Assembly (NCBI GenBank): GCA_002104945.1
Contig: MCFH01000032.1
Span: 372,001-436,000, forward strand
Source of the DNA: Piromyces finnis
Lineage: Eukaryota > Neocallimastigomycota > Neocallimastigomycetes > Neocallimastigales > Neocallimastigaceae
Reading direction: 5' to 3'
Length of the DNA: 64,000 nt
The first letter of the stretch is position 1, and each line of letters opens with the position of its first letter. The notes below the pieces were generated by a model. The model saw only the letters and a program-made list of their open reading frames with translations, did no database searches and was not told where the DNA came from. A program made the position numbers and the translations under genes. This document shows, in pieces, positions 49,411-62,310 of this stretch.

Positions 49411-50167
49411 CCAAATAATATAAAAACTAAATTCTTACAAGTATTGACTGTTTTCAGAGTAATATTAATGGAATTGATAATGAATTTATACTATAAAAAA
49501 AAACTATTTATATTTTGAATACTGATAATTATAATATTAACAACAACTATTATATTAATTTATTGTAATATCATTACTAATATTCTCTGAATTATATATA
49601 TTATTTAAAAAAAATACAATTTAAAAAAAAATAAATAAATTATATTATAAGTACCATGATTTATTATTTTTCAATTATAGATTTTAAAAATATAAAACCT
49701 TTTTGTATTCATATTATGCCTTTTTTTAGATATCTTCAAATCTTTAAATTGGTAATTTCACGTAATATCATTAATTAATTCCATTTTATATAAATTGATT
49801 TGTATCAATAACTTAAAAACAAAATAGTTAAAGAATTGAAAATAAATTAAATTTCTTGTTGTTGTTCCTTGTTGTACTGGTGGTGCAACTATAAATAATA
49901 TTTTTTTTTAAACAATAATATTTTTTTATTTATTAGTATAATAAATTTTGTTAGAATATATGAAACGTTATGACATATGTATTAAAATGTATTTGTATGA
50001 ATTGTATTGGATTAGATGTTTAAGCTACAATGTAAATAAACACATGTAGTTTGAATGTTTGAATAGAATGTTAAGAAGTTCTTTATTATAAAACATATTA
50101 ATAAAGTTGACATTATAAAATCTACATTAACACCTCCTAATAAATTTTTATTTTTATAATCTAAATT
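49411..50167. other. AT-rich intergenic DNA
   Basis: Unmatched AT-rich sequence between the inverted duplication and the second dispersed repeat. A small TTGTTGTT-rich patch lies near 49857-49890. No gene seen. Confidence 0.6.
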
Positions 50168-50848
50168 AATTTTAATCAGCTGACTATGAATATGATATAT
50201 GTTTCTTTTATGTTGTAGTAATTTAATATTAGTTTATTTATAATTTTTTATATTAAGTGAAGATATTTTTATTATTATAATTAATTCTTCTTTCTAATAA
50301 TTACACTTCTTTAATTAATAATAAAAAAAACCTCTTCTAATTAATTATTAAACATCAATATCTTTATATTATAAAATTTCTATAATTAAATAATTGAATA
50401 TCAATTATACAATATAATCTATTTATAATATATCCATAATAATTCAATAGAATATAGTATAATGTATTTTATGATATTTTAATGAAATATTACTATAGAA
50501 ATAAAGAGTAATGTAATAATACAAATTAGTATTTCAATAAAATGTATTTCTATATTGAATCATGAATATAAGAATAAATAAATATTAATATATAATATAT
50601 ATATAAGATTAATGTTTACGAATATAATGAAATATGTACATAAATTTTATAATTAATTAATATATAAATCATGTATTATTTTATTTTATTTTATTTTATT
50701 TTACTTTATTTTATTTTATTTTATTATTATTATAAAATAATATTTAATATAAGTTGTTTTAATTTGAAATTGAATATTTTAAATAAAAAAAAATATTTTA
50801 AATAGACTAAAAGGTAGCTGGACATATTAATTTCATATCAGAAACTTC
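50168..50848. repeat. Dispersed non-coding repeat, copy 2
   Basis: Second copy of the 35605-36200 repeat, same orientation, with an extra TTTTA tandem tract (about 50680-50723). It ends close to the decayed retrotransposon and might be part of a related non-autonomous element. Confidence 0.7.
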
Positions 50849-51069
50849 CCTGCTAGAATTGAACTATAATTATTAAAAAAATATTAATTATTCGATATAA
50901 TTAAAATAATTATATGCGAAATAATTTGATAAAAATTTATATTGAAATATTTTTATATTAATAAAAAAAAAATTATGAATTTTTTTATATTAAGTTTTAT
51001 ATAATTATTAATCTATTAAATTCGCAATTTTTTTTATTTCTACTCCCTGAATGGTAATATATTTTTAAA

Positions 51070-53920
<2,851 letters not shown>

Positions 53921-55331
53921 AAGAATAGACTAGGATATCTATTCTATTACAATAACACCAAAATTTTAAATAGAAATAAAAAATTGTTTTTTTATAAAAA
54001 TATCTTTTATTATAATAAAATTTTTAATAATAACAATTACATCGATCAAATGATGAAAAATATCTTCTATATATATTTTTCCTAAATACATTTATATTAT
54101 ATTATAAACTATTTATTTCTTATATATTATTATTTAAAACCTACACTAAAATCCTAACTATTAATAAAATATTTAAACTATAACTATTTTTAGTAAAATA
54201 CAATTGGCAATTCAAATCAAGTACTACTCGATTTGAATATGTGCTCATGTATTATTTATATATTAATTATTTATTATTTATATACTATTTATCTATTTCT
54301 ATCAAAAACAATACTAAAACTAAGAAATTAAATTGAGAAATTTAATTATTTGTAGAACATTAATAAATTAATAATTTATTTTTTTTAAACTTTAATTATT
54401 AATAAATAAATTATGTCTCATTTTCTTTTTCTGTAATATAATTTATGTAACTTATAATATGTATAGAATATTGATGAACTTTGTTTAGGTTTTTCTTCTA
54501 ATCTTTTCCTAAACAAAATATTTATTTGTTAAGATTAGATAAAATTTTAATTTAACTTTAAATTTAATAAATAATATAAATAAGACTCTTAATTCTTTTT
54601 TTAAGAAATCAAGAGTTATTATTATAAGAAACAAATTATAATAATAAAGTATTTTTAATTTTATTTTATTAAAAAATTAATTATAATAAAACATATTAAA
54701 TTAAAGTGTAAATTTATTTCAACCTCGTTCTTATAATAAACTCGCACTAAAGATAAGTATTAATATTTATTTTTTCTTTTATTCTCAATTTATTAATATT
54801 ATTTTATTAATAAGTTGTAGCTAATGATTCTATTATAACATATAGTAGAATTATTACATTAATCATAGAAATAAAGAAGTTATCTTAGTGGTTAGTAACT
54901 AAGACTTTGGTCCGAATGTCTTAAGTTTGAGACCTCCAAATTACTTTTTATTTTAATTTTGATTTTGATTTTTTAACAACATGAAATTCTTTGATTGGTT
55001 AAGAAAAATGAGTTGTAAAAAAACTTTTAAATTAATTTTAAAAATTTTATTATAAATACGAGTGAATTTTTCCAAATATTTAAAAAATTGAGTTTTTATT
55101 AATTAATAAATTATTGTTAAACATTAACCTATTAAGTTAAAATTTGTGTGTTTTTAATAATAATTTTAAATATTAATAATTAACAGTTAATAAAAATGTT
55201 TTAAATTTACTAAGTTATTTTGATAAATTATTATAAATTTCTTTTTATTATTAAGAACACATTTCTTTACAATAAGAATTCCTTATAATAATAGACTTAA
55301 TACCTTAGCGTTAAAGAAATAGTTATAGATA
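53921..55331. other. AT-rich spacer between two retrotransposons
   Basis: A/T-rich sequence with a tRNA-like patch at 54879-54944. It may include degraded LTR sequence from the truncated element, but I could not identify paired copies. No gene seen. Confidence 0.55.
54879..54944 (+). other. tRNA-like or SINE-head-like sequence
   Basis: TATCTTAGTGG resembles a polymerase III A box (9 of 11 positions) and begins a possible D-arm (TAGT/ACTA around GGTTAGTA). AGTTTGAGACC resembles a B box (8 of 11). A TTTTT run follows. The acceptor stem does not pair and the anticodon loop is too long, so this is not a working tRNA. It could be a decayed tRNA gene or the head of a tRNA-derived SINE. Confidence 0.3.
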
Positions 55332-55336
55332 AAACT
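55332..55336. repeat. Target-site duplication, left copy
   Basis: AAACT directly before the 5' LTR; the same five bases follow the 3' LTR at 62306-62310. Five bp is the usual duplication for Ty3-type integrases. Confidence 0.85.
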
Positions 55337-56085
55337 TGTAATTATATAAAGTATATCTTTAAATTATTTAATAATTAATTAATAATTATTGAATAATAAT
55401 TTTGATATTTTAATGAAAAAATTGTTTATAAAATTTATTGTATAAATTTTATGGAATAATTAAATAAATATTAATTTTAAAATATCAAAGTTAGAAATGA
55501 AATTTGGATAAATATTTAAATTAATGGATAATTAAATTTAAATATTTTAAATATTCAAATTAAATCTTAAAAAGTTTTTATTTAATTAAAATTAGTTTAA
55601 TAACTTTAGCGTAGTTTTAAATTAGTATTTTTAATTATAAATATATAATAAATAGTATTATTAATATTTAATTAATATATAGGTAATACATGGACTGTAT
55701 TCAATTTGCAGTTTACTCAAATTGAATCAAAAGTGTATTTAATTAGTTTTAGTTTAGTTTTATTATTTTATTATTTAATTAAATTAGTATTAAATTAGTT
55801 TTGTTTATTTTATATTGAATATATGTATAATTAAATAGAATAGTATATTAAAATATAATTTACAAAAAATATAAATACATGTAAAATTTCTTGATTAAAA
55901 CGATGTAATTGTTATTTTCAATTTTTTAATTATTAACTATTATATAGTTAATAATATTTTTAAGAGTTTAAATAAAAATGTTTTTTTTTAAAATAAAAAT
56001 TTAATGTTTTATTTTTTTATTTTTGTGTTAATAAAAATTGTTTTGTTTTAAGTATAAAATCTGTTTTAAATTTTATACTTTTACA
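55337..56085 (+). repeat. 5' LTR (749 bp)
   Basis: Positions 55337-55916 match 61579-62158 with about three substitutions (TT versus AG at LTR positions 6-7 and one G/A near 55767). The remaining 169 bp align only loosely with the 147-bp tail of the 3' LTR but share the AATCTGTTTTAAATTTTA...TTACA terminus. Confidence 0.85.
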
Positions 56086-56160
56086 ATAACAATTACCTTT
56101 GTTCTAATAAAACACGTTATAAATTTTTTTAATAAAACATATTTAATAAAATTTTTTTTA

Positions 56161-56475
56161 CTACCGCGTTTTAGGGACTCTCTACCTTGCTTTGAAATTT
56201 GCTACCGTGTTTAGAAACTAACTACCGCGTTTTAGGGACTCTCTACCTTGCTTTGAAATTTGCTACCGTGTTTAGAAACTAACTACCGCGTTTTAGGGAC
56301 TCTCTACCTTGCTTTGAAATTTGCTACCGTGTTTAGAAACTAACTACCGCGTTTTAGGGACTCTCTACCTTACTTTGAAATTTGCTACCGCGTAATAAAG
56401 GATTATCTACCGCGTTTTGGTATTGCTACCGTGTCATTTAGAACGACTACTTTGCTTTAGAGATATCTACCGCGT
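56161..56475 (+). repeat. 61-bp tandem repeat of CTACC motifs in the retrotransposon leader
   Basis: Unit starts at 56161, 56222, 56283 and 56344 give an exact 61-bp period. Each unit holds three sub-motifs: CTACCGCGTTTTAGG, CTACCTTGCTTTG and CTACCGTGTTTAG. Three or four further irregular CTACC motifs continue to about 56475. It is far richer in G+C than its surroundings and lies in the untranslated leader between the LTR and gag. Confidence 0.95.
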
Positions 56476-56711
56476 CCATCATTGTACTTGTATATATTGT
56501 GGATCAACTTTATTTAATCTTCCACCAACATCTACTATTGTACTGTATTTAATTTTGTTACTATATTTTTAAGAGCTCGTCTAACACCGTTTGATAGGAT
56601 AGAGTTACGACGACATCTTAATTAAAATATTGTAAAAAATTAAATAAGTAAATATTAAACATACTGGAAGAAATAAACCAACTTTTATCTAACCTCCACT
56701 TAAACGGAAAT

Positions 56712-59700
56712 ATGGACCGTCAAGGGGCGTCTTTGAGGATAGTTAATGATCCTCCAACTTTCTCAGGAAGAAGACAAGAACTAGATGGGTTCTTGACCAG
56801 GGTTGAACTAGCCATTGAAGCCAACCCTGATAGATTCGCTAATGATGAAGCGAGAGTTCGCTTCTTAATATCTTACTTTGTTAACAGACCTTTAGAATGG
56901 GCCGCTCGTTTACGACAGAACAACGACGCCATTCTAAGAAACTATGATCAATTTATTGCTGCCCTTCGTACCAATTTCGGGGATCCCAATAATGACACAA
57001 TTGTTGCAAATGGAAGACTTTGCAACATAAAACAAAGAAAGTTTGGCAAAGTGTTTGAATATATTAATGAATTTCAACGCGTTAGCCAAAACTCTAATTT
57101 CAATGAAGCAGCGAAGATATATATGTTCACAAAGGGCCTACATCCAAAAATGCGTGAACATTTAGCAATAGTCAACCCAAATCCTACTCAGCTAGAGCGT
57201 CTCTACTCTGATGTCCTTAGCATAGAAAATCTTACTAAGAGAAATGACATCAGCGAATATTATATGACGCACCAAGATAGAAGAAATTATAATCGTGACG
57301 ATCCAATGGATGTTGACCTATATAGGATTAGCAAGGGTCAACGAAACGTAAATTACTTCCCATCTCACAGAAGTAATTACGTTGAACCTTCTACTACTAG
57401 ATCGGATTTAAAGAAAAAAGGGGTTTGTTTTTCTTGTGGGAAGTCTGGACACATGCAGTTCAATTGTCCAAACAGGAAAAAGCCTAAGAGTGTTAAGATT
57501 ATTAAAAGGACTATCTCCGAAGAAGAAGCCAGTTCTTCAACCCCTTCAGTCAAAAGAATTAGACCAACCAAAGATGTTACTGAGAATGATTCAAACTTAT
57601 ATAAAATACACAAAAGTGAAAAGAAGAACATCATCGATTTTTATATAAAAACAAACGATATGGAAGAAGTGAAAGTCAAAGTCCTTATTGATTCCGGCTC
57701 TGATTTAAATTTTATTCATCCTGAATTTGCGAGAATTAATAACATTAAGCTTTACAATATCAGGAATCCTTTTAAGGTTTCTGGTCTTGGTCAAGGTAAT
57801 TCCACTGTTAGAAAAGAATCCGAAAAGTGTATTCTCCGTTTAAGGAACCATTACGAAGTAATTCAACTGTACTCGTTAAGGATTCCCGAAGTCGATGTTA
57901 TTCTTGGAGTACCTTGGATTGAGAAACATTGTCCAGTTTATTATCATGATTCCTCAAAAATTGCCTTTAGCTCCGGATACTGTGCTCGACACTGTAATGT
58001 AGGCAAAAGGAGAAATAAGGGTACAACCAATATGGATAAGAAATCGATGCCATCATCAAGAAAAGGGAAAGAAGCTGCCTTGGATAACGAAAATGAACAA
58101 TCCTCTTGCATTGACCGTGGTTTTTCCGACTATGACGAATCCTTTTGTTGTGACTCTAGTGATGACGAAGAAACTGTTAATATCAGGGGCCGTAGAACCT
58201 CCGTTAAAACCATTAGTAACTTAGATAGTTGTAATAAAATTAAATTTAGTGATAGTTTAAATAGCAATAATAATAATAATAATAATAATTGTAATTTTAA
58301 ATGTACATGTAATAATATTAATTGTATTGATGATAATTTAAATAAAGATAATAATTCGGTCACTGGACCAAAACAATACTCATTTTCAAGAGAAGTGATT
58401 AATAATAACAATTTTTGTGTATTAAATTCCGTTAGTAACTGTAATGATTTATCTTGTAATATTATTAATAAATGTAAAACTGAAAATAATAATTTAAATA
58501 AAGATAAAAAATCTGTTGAAATCCCAAATCAATATTTATTATTTAAAGAGGTTTTTAATGAAAAGAATTGTAATATTTTACCTCCACATCGTGAATACGA
58601 TTGTGAAATCAGATTAAAGGATAATTCTAACTTGTTTTATGGTCCTCTTTATCCTTTAACTGAGGCAGAGAGAGATGAATTAAAATGTTATATTAAAGAA
58701 AATTTGGAAAAAGGTTTCATTAGGAAATCTACATCTCCTGCCGGAGCACCAGTTTTATTTGTCAAAAAGAAAGATGGATCATTAAGACTATGCGTTGATT
58801 ATAGGAAACTTAATGATATGACCATTAGAAATTCATATCCTCTTCCATTAATTGGTGACTTATTGGATAGAGTGAAGGGTGCAAAGTACTTTACTAAATT
58901 GGACTTAAAGTCTGCTTATAATTTAGTAAGAATCAAAGAGGGTGATGAATACAAAACTGCCTTTAGAACAAGATATGGGCATTTTGAATATCTCGTCATG
59001 CCTTTTGGTTTAAAGAATGCACCAGCTACTTTCCAACATTTCATAAATGATGTCCTTAGTGATTATTTGGATGATTTTGCTATATCATATATTGATGATA
59101 TTCTAATATACTCAAATAGTCTAGAAGAGCATCATGAACATGTTAAAAAAGTATTGGAAAAATTATTAGAAAATAATTTATATGTAAAGTTAGAGAAGTG
59201 TGAGTTTGATGTTTCAGAAACCACTTTTCTTGGTTATGTATTATCCAAAGATGGTTTGAAAATGGATAGAGATAAAGTTAAAGCTATCCTCGACTGGCCT
59301 GTTCCTACAAATGTTAAAGAAGTCCAATCTTTTATTGGATTATGCAATTATTATAGAATTTTTATTAAAGACTTTGCAAAAATCGCAAGTCCTTTACATA
59401 AACTTACTAGGAAAAATGTTCCTTTTAATTGGGCTTCTGAGTGTCAAAATGCATTTGTTATACTTAAAAAGGCTTTTACTTCTGCTCCTATTTTAATGAA
59501 CCCTGATAGCAACAAACCTTTTATTGTTGAGACTGACGCTAGTAACTTTGCAGTCGGTGCAATTCTTTCACAAGAGTTTGAAGGGCAATTGCACCCTATT
59601 GCTTTTATTTCATCTAGTTTAACCAAGTCTCAAAGAAATTATCAAATTTATGATAAAGAGTTGCTCGCTATCAAAGTGGCTCTCGAAGAATGGAGACACT

Positions 59701-61547
59701 ATCTGGAAGGTGCAAAGCATCAGTTCGTCATTTATACTGATCATAAGAATTTAACTTTCCCAAGAAAGCCTGAAATGCTCTCACAAAGACAGATAAGATG
59801 GTATGAATTCTTATCTAGATTTGATTTTAAGTTAATATATAGGGCTGGAAAAAAGTGTGGCAAACCTGATTTGTTATCCAGACGTAGTGATCACATTTGT
59901 AATGATAGTAATAATAATAGAATTAATAAAAACATTGAATGTAGTAATTTTAGTTGTAATTTTATTTCATGTAATGTAATTAATACTTTTAATAAAGATG
60001 ATTCTTTAATCAATTCTATTTTATGTTCTTTAAAAAATGATGATTTATATAATAAAGTTTGTGTATTTTTAAATGAAAAAAATTCTTTGTCCCCTCCGAT
60101 TAGGAATATTAATAAAGTTAAAATTGATAAAGAAGGATTTTTACTTTACGATAATTTAATTTATGTTCCTTCTTCATTAAGAACTAGGGTCTTAGAATTA
60201 CATCATGATTCTATTTCTGCTGGTCACTTTGGTGTTAATAAAACTATTGAATTAATTAGTAGAAATTTTTGGTGGCCAAAATTTAGTTATGATGTTAAAA
60301 AATTTATAAAGTCTTGTGAAACTTGTTGTAAAGCTAAAGTTCCAAGACATAAACCATATGGTTTGCTTTCTCCTCTTTCCACGCCTAATAGAGCTTGGTC
60401 GGAATTGTCAATGGATTTTATTGTCGAGCTTCCTAAATCCAAAGACATGACTACCATTATGGTTATAGTAGATAGGTTAACAAAAATGGCTCATTTTATT
60501 CCTTTAAGATGTTTGCCTACTGCTTCTATAGCAGCTGATGTTTTTGTTAACAATATCTTTAAATTACATGGTTTTCCTGATTCCATCATTTCTGATCGAG
60601 GTACTCAATTTACCTCAGACTTTTGGAATCGTTTATGTAATTTGTTAAATATTAAACTTGCTTTTTCTACTGCAAACCATCCTGAAACTGATGGTCAAAC
60701 GGAGAGGGTAAACGGGATATTGGAACAATATCTCCGTTGTTTTATTAACGAAAAACAGAATAATTGGGTTGACTTGTTACCTTTTGCTGAATTTGCTTAT
60801 AACAATACTTTACAGCAATCAATCAACCAATCTCCGTTTTTCGCTAATTATGGGTTCAATCCAAAATTTAACCCTGAAATCCCTTCAGCGAATAGACCAA
60901 ATAGAGCTGAACAAAGAATTTTGGATATTACTGAAAACATTAAATTTTTAAAAGTAAATCTTGATCAAGCAAAAGAAACCTACAAAAAGTATGCTGATCA
61001 AAAGAGAATGGAATCCCCAGATTTCGAAGTTGGTAAAAAAGTTTGGTTATTAAAAGGTATTAATCCTTCAAATAAAAATATCAAAAGAAAACTTGCTGAT
61101 CAAATGCTTGGACCTTTTGAAATAATCAAGAAGGTAAGCCCTTTAGCATTTGAATTAAAACTACCAAACAATTTACGTTGCCACCCTGTTTTTCATGTTT
61201 CGTTATTAGAACCTTATAACGAAAATGAATTTGTAAATAGATCAGTAATGAATAAAAGAAAAAATGTTAAGTTAACTACTGATACTATTGATAGGATTCC
61301 TGATAAGATTATTCAAGAAAGAAATTATCATGGAAAGAAATCTTTCTTGATGACATGGAAAAATCTTGACGAAAATACTTGGATCCCGGAAGATCAAATT
61401 ACAGATGTACAATTGATCCAAGAATTTTATAGAAAAAATAAAAAGTCTAGAAAAGAAAGTCAAGATCAAGTCTATACAAGGAATAACAATGGTATGATCA
61501 AACATAGATATCAACCATTTGTAATTGATATTCCTTCAAAGAAATAA
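56712..61547 (+). CDS. Gag-Pol polyprotein with chromodomain, intact, 1611 aa
   Basis: One frame from ATG 56712 to TAA 61545-61547. Gag domain about residues 10-170 (FSGRRQELDGFL start); CCHC zinc knuckle CFSCGKSGHMQFNC at 239-252; aspartic protease VLIDSGSDLNFIH with the Asp near 327; a Cys/Asn-rich linker about 500-620. Reverse transcriptase follows with YIDD at about 793-796, then RNase H (VETDASNFAVGAIL, later IYTDHKNL) and a second Asn-rich linker. Integrase has an HHCC zinc region (AGHFGVNKTIELI...CETCCKAK) and core motifs MDFIVELP, ISDRGTQFTSDFW and HPETDGQTERVN. A GPF module (MLGPFEIIKKV) precedes a C-terminal chromodomain (SFLMTWKNLDENTWIPEDQI, about 1540-1559). Chromodomains guide such integrases to modified histones. 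Gag and Pol are fused without a frameshift, as in several fungal chromoviruses. Confidence 0.97.
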   Translation: MDRQGASLRIVNDPPTFSGRRQELDGFLTRVELAIEANPDRFANDEARVRFLISYFVNRPLEWAARLRQNNDAILRNYDQFIAALRTNFGDPNNDTIVANGRLCNIKQRKFGKVFEYINEFQRVSQNSNFNEAAKIYMFTKGLHPKMREHLAIVNPNPTQLERLYSDVLSIENLTKRNDISEYYMTHQDRRNYNRDDPMDVDLYRISKGQRNVNYFPSHRSNYVEPSTTRSDLKKKGVCFSCGKSGHMQFNCPNRKKPKSVKIIKRTISEEEASSSTPSVKRIRPTKDVTENDSNLYKIHKSEKKNIIDFYIKTNDMEEVKVKVLIDSGSDLNFIHPEFARINNIKLYNIRNPFKVSGLGQGNSTVRKESEKCILRLRNHYEVIQLYSLRIPEVDVILGVPWIEKHCPVYYHDSSKIAFSSGYCARHCNVGKRRNKGTTNMDKKSMPSSRKGKEAALDNENEQSSCIDRGFSDYDESFCCDSSDDEETVNIRGRRTSVKTISNLDSCNKIKFSDSLNSNNNNNNNNCNFKCTCNNINCIDDNLNKDNNSVTGPKQYSFSREVINNNNFCVLNSVSNCNDLSCNIINKCKTENNNLNKDKKSVEIPNQYLLFKEVFNEKNCNILPPHREYDCEIRLKDNSNLFYGPLYPLTEAERDELKCYIKENLEKGFIRKSTSPAGAPVLFVKKKDGSLRLCVDYRKLNDMTIRNSYPLPLIGDLLDRVKGAKYFTKLDLKSAYNLVRIKEGDEYKTAFRTRYGHFEYLVMPFGLKNAPATFQHFINDVLSDYLDDFAISYIDDILIYSNSLEEHHEHVKKVLEKLLENNLYVKLEKCEFDVSETTFLGYVLSKDGLKMDRDKVKAILDWPVPTNVKEVQSFIGLCNYYRIFIKDFAKIASPLHKLTRKNVPFNWASECQNAFVILKKAFTSAPILMNPDSNKPFIVETDASNFAVGAILSQEFEGQLHPIAFISSSLTKSQRNYQIYDKELLAIKVALEEWRHYLEGAKHQFVIYTDHKNLTFPRKPEMLSQRQIRWYEFLSRFDFKLIYRAGKKCGKPDLLSRRSDHICNDSNNNRINKNIECSNFSCNFISCNVINTFNKDDSLINSILCSLKNDDLYNKVCVFLNEKNSLSPPIRNINKVKIDKEGFLLYDNLIYVPSSLRTRVLELHHDSISAGHFGVNKTIELISRNFWWPKFSYDVKKFIKSCETCCKAKVPRHKPYGLLSPLSTPNRAWSELSMDFIVELPKSKDMTTIMVIVDRLTKMAHFIPLRCLPTASIAADVFVNNIFKLHGFPDSIISDRGTQFTSDFWNRLCNLLNIKLAFSTANHPETDGQTERVNGILEQYLRCFINEKQNNWVDLLPFAEFAYNNTLQQSINQSPFFANYGFNPKFNPEIPSANRPNRAEQRILDITENIKFLKVNLDQAKETYKKYADQKRMESPDFEVGKKVWLLKGINPSNKNIKRKLADQMLGPFEIIKKVSPLAFELKLPNNLRCHPVFHVSLLEPYNENEFVNRSVMNKRKNVKLTTDTIDRIPDKIIQERNYHGKKSFLMTWKNLDENTWIPEDQITDVQLIQEFYRKNKKSRKESQDQVYTRNNNGMIKHRYQPFVIDIPSKK

Positions 61548-61565
61548 TCTCGCAGGAGCTCGACT

Positions 61566-61578
61566 TAAAGGGCGAGAT
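61566..61578 (+). promoter_or_regulatory. Polypurine tract and hairpin at the 3' LTR junction
   Basis: AAAGGGCGAGAT runs directly into the 3' LTR and would prime plus-strand synthesis. Its end, GCGAGAT (61572-61578), is the exact reverse complement of ATCTCGC at 61547-61553, overlapping the gag-pol stop, so the tract sits in one arm of a hairpin. Confidence 0.6.
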
Positions 61579-62305
61579 TGTAAAGATATAAAGTATATCT
61601 TTAAATTATTTAATAATTAATTAATAATTATTGAATAATAATTTTGATATTTTAATGAAAAAATTGTTTATAAAATTTATTGTATAAATTTTATGGAATA
61701 ATTAAATAAATATTAATTTTAAAATATCAAAGTTAGAAATGAAATTTGGATAAATATTTAAATTAATGGATAATTAAATTTAAATATTTTAAATATTCAA
61801 ATTAAATCTTAAAAAGTTTTTATTTAATTAAAATTAGTTTAATAACTTTAGCGTAGTTTTAAATTAGTATTTTTAATTATAAATATATAATAAATAGTAT
61901 TATTAATATTTAATTAATATATAGGTAATACATGGACTGTATTCAATTTGCAGTTTACTCAAATTGAATCAAAAGTGTATTTAATTAGTTTTAGTTTAAT
62001 TTTATTATTTTATTATTTAATTAAATTAGTATTAAATTAGTTTTGTTTATTTTATATTGAATATATGTATAATTAAATAGAATAGTATATTAAAATATAA
62101 TTTACAAAAAATATAAATACATGTAAAATTTCTTGATTAAAACGATGTAATTGTTATTGACTATAGTTTAGTTAATAACTAAATAAGAATAAATAAAAGA
62201 GGATATAAATAAATTTTGTTTTGTTTTTAATTTTTTATTTTATTTAGTGTTTTTGTTTTATTGTAAAAAATTTTATAATCTGTTTTAAATTTTAAAATTT
62301 TTACA
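61579..62305 (+). repeat. 3' LTR (727 bp)
   Basis: Begins TGTAAAG and ends TTACA, followed by the AAACT target duplication. The first 580 bp are almost identical to the 5' LTR; the last 147 bp differ strongly. Confidence 0.85.
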
Positions 62306-62310
62306 AAACT
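62306..62310. repeat. Target-site duplication, right copy
   Basis: AAACT immediately after the 3' LTR, matching 55332-55336. Confidence 0.85.

Larger units (their letters stand above)
55337..62305 (+). mobile_element. Complete Ty3/chromovirus-type LTR retrotransposon
   Basis: 6969 bp bounded by LTRs that begin TGTAA and end TTACA and by AAACT target duplications. Order: 5' LTR, 0.6-kb leader with CTACC tandem repeats, one uninterrupted gag-pol frame with integrase followed by a chromodomain, polypurine tract, 3' LTR. Intact frame, perfect target duplication and near-identical first 580 bp of the LTRs point to a young insertion that may be active. No classical tRNA primer-binding site is apparent after the 5' LTR, so self-priming is possible. 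Confidence 0.93.

Noticed and set aside
56161-56475. CRISPR-like array
   Set aside because: The 61-bp units are directly abutting with no unique spacers, and lie inside a eukaryotic retrotransposon.
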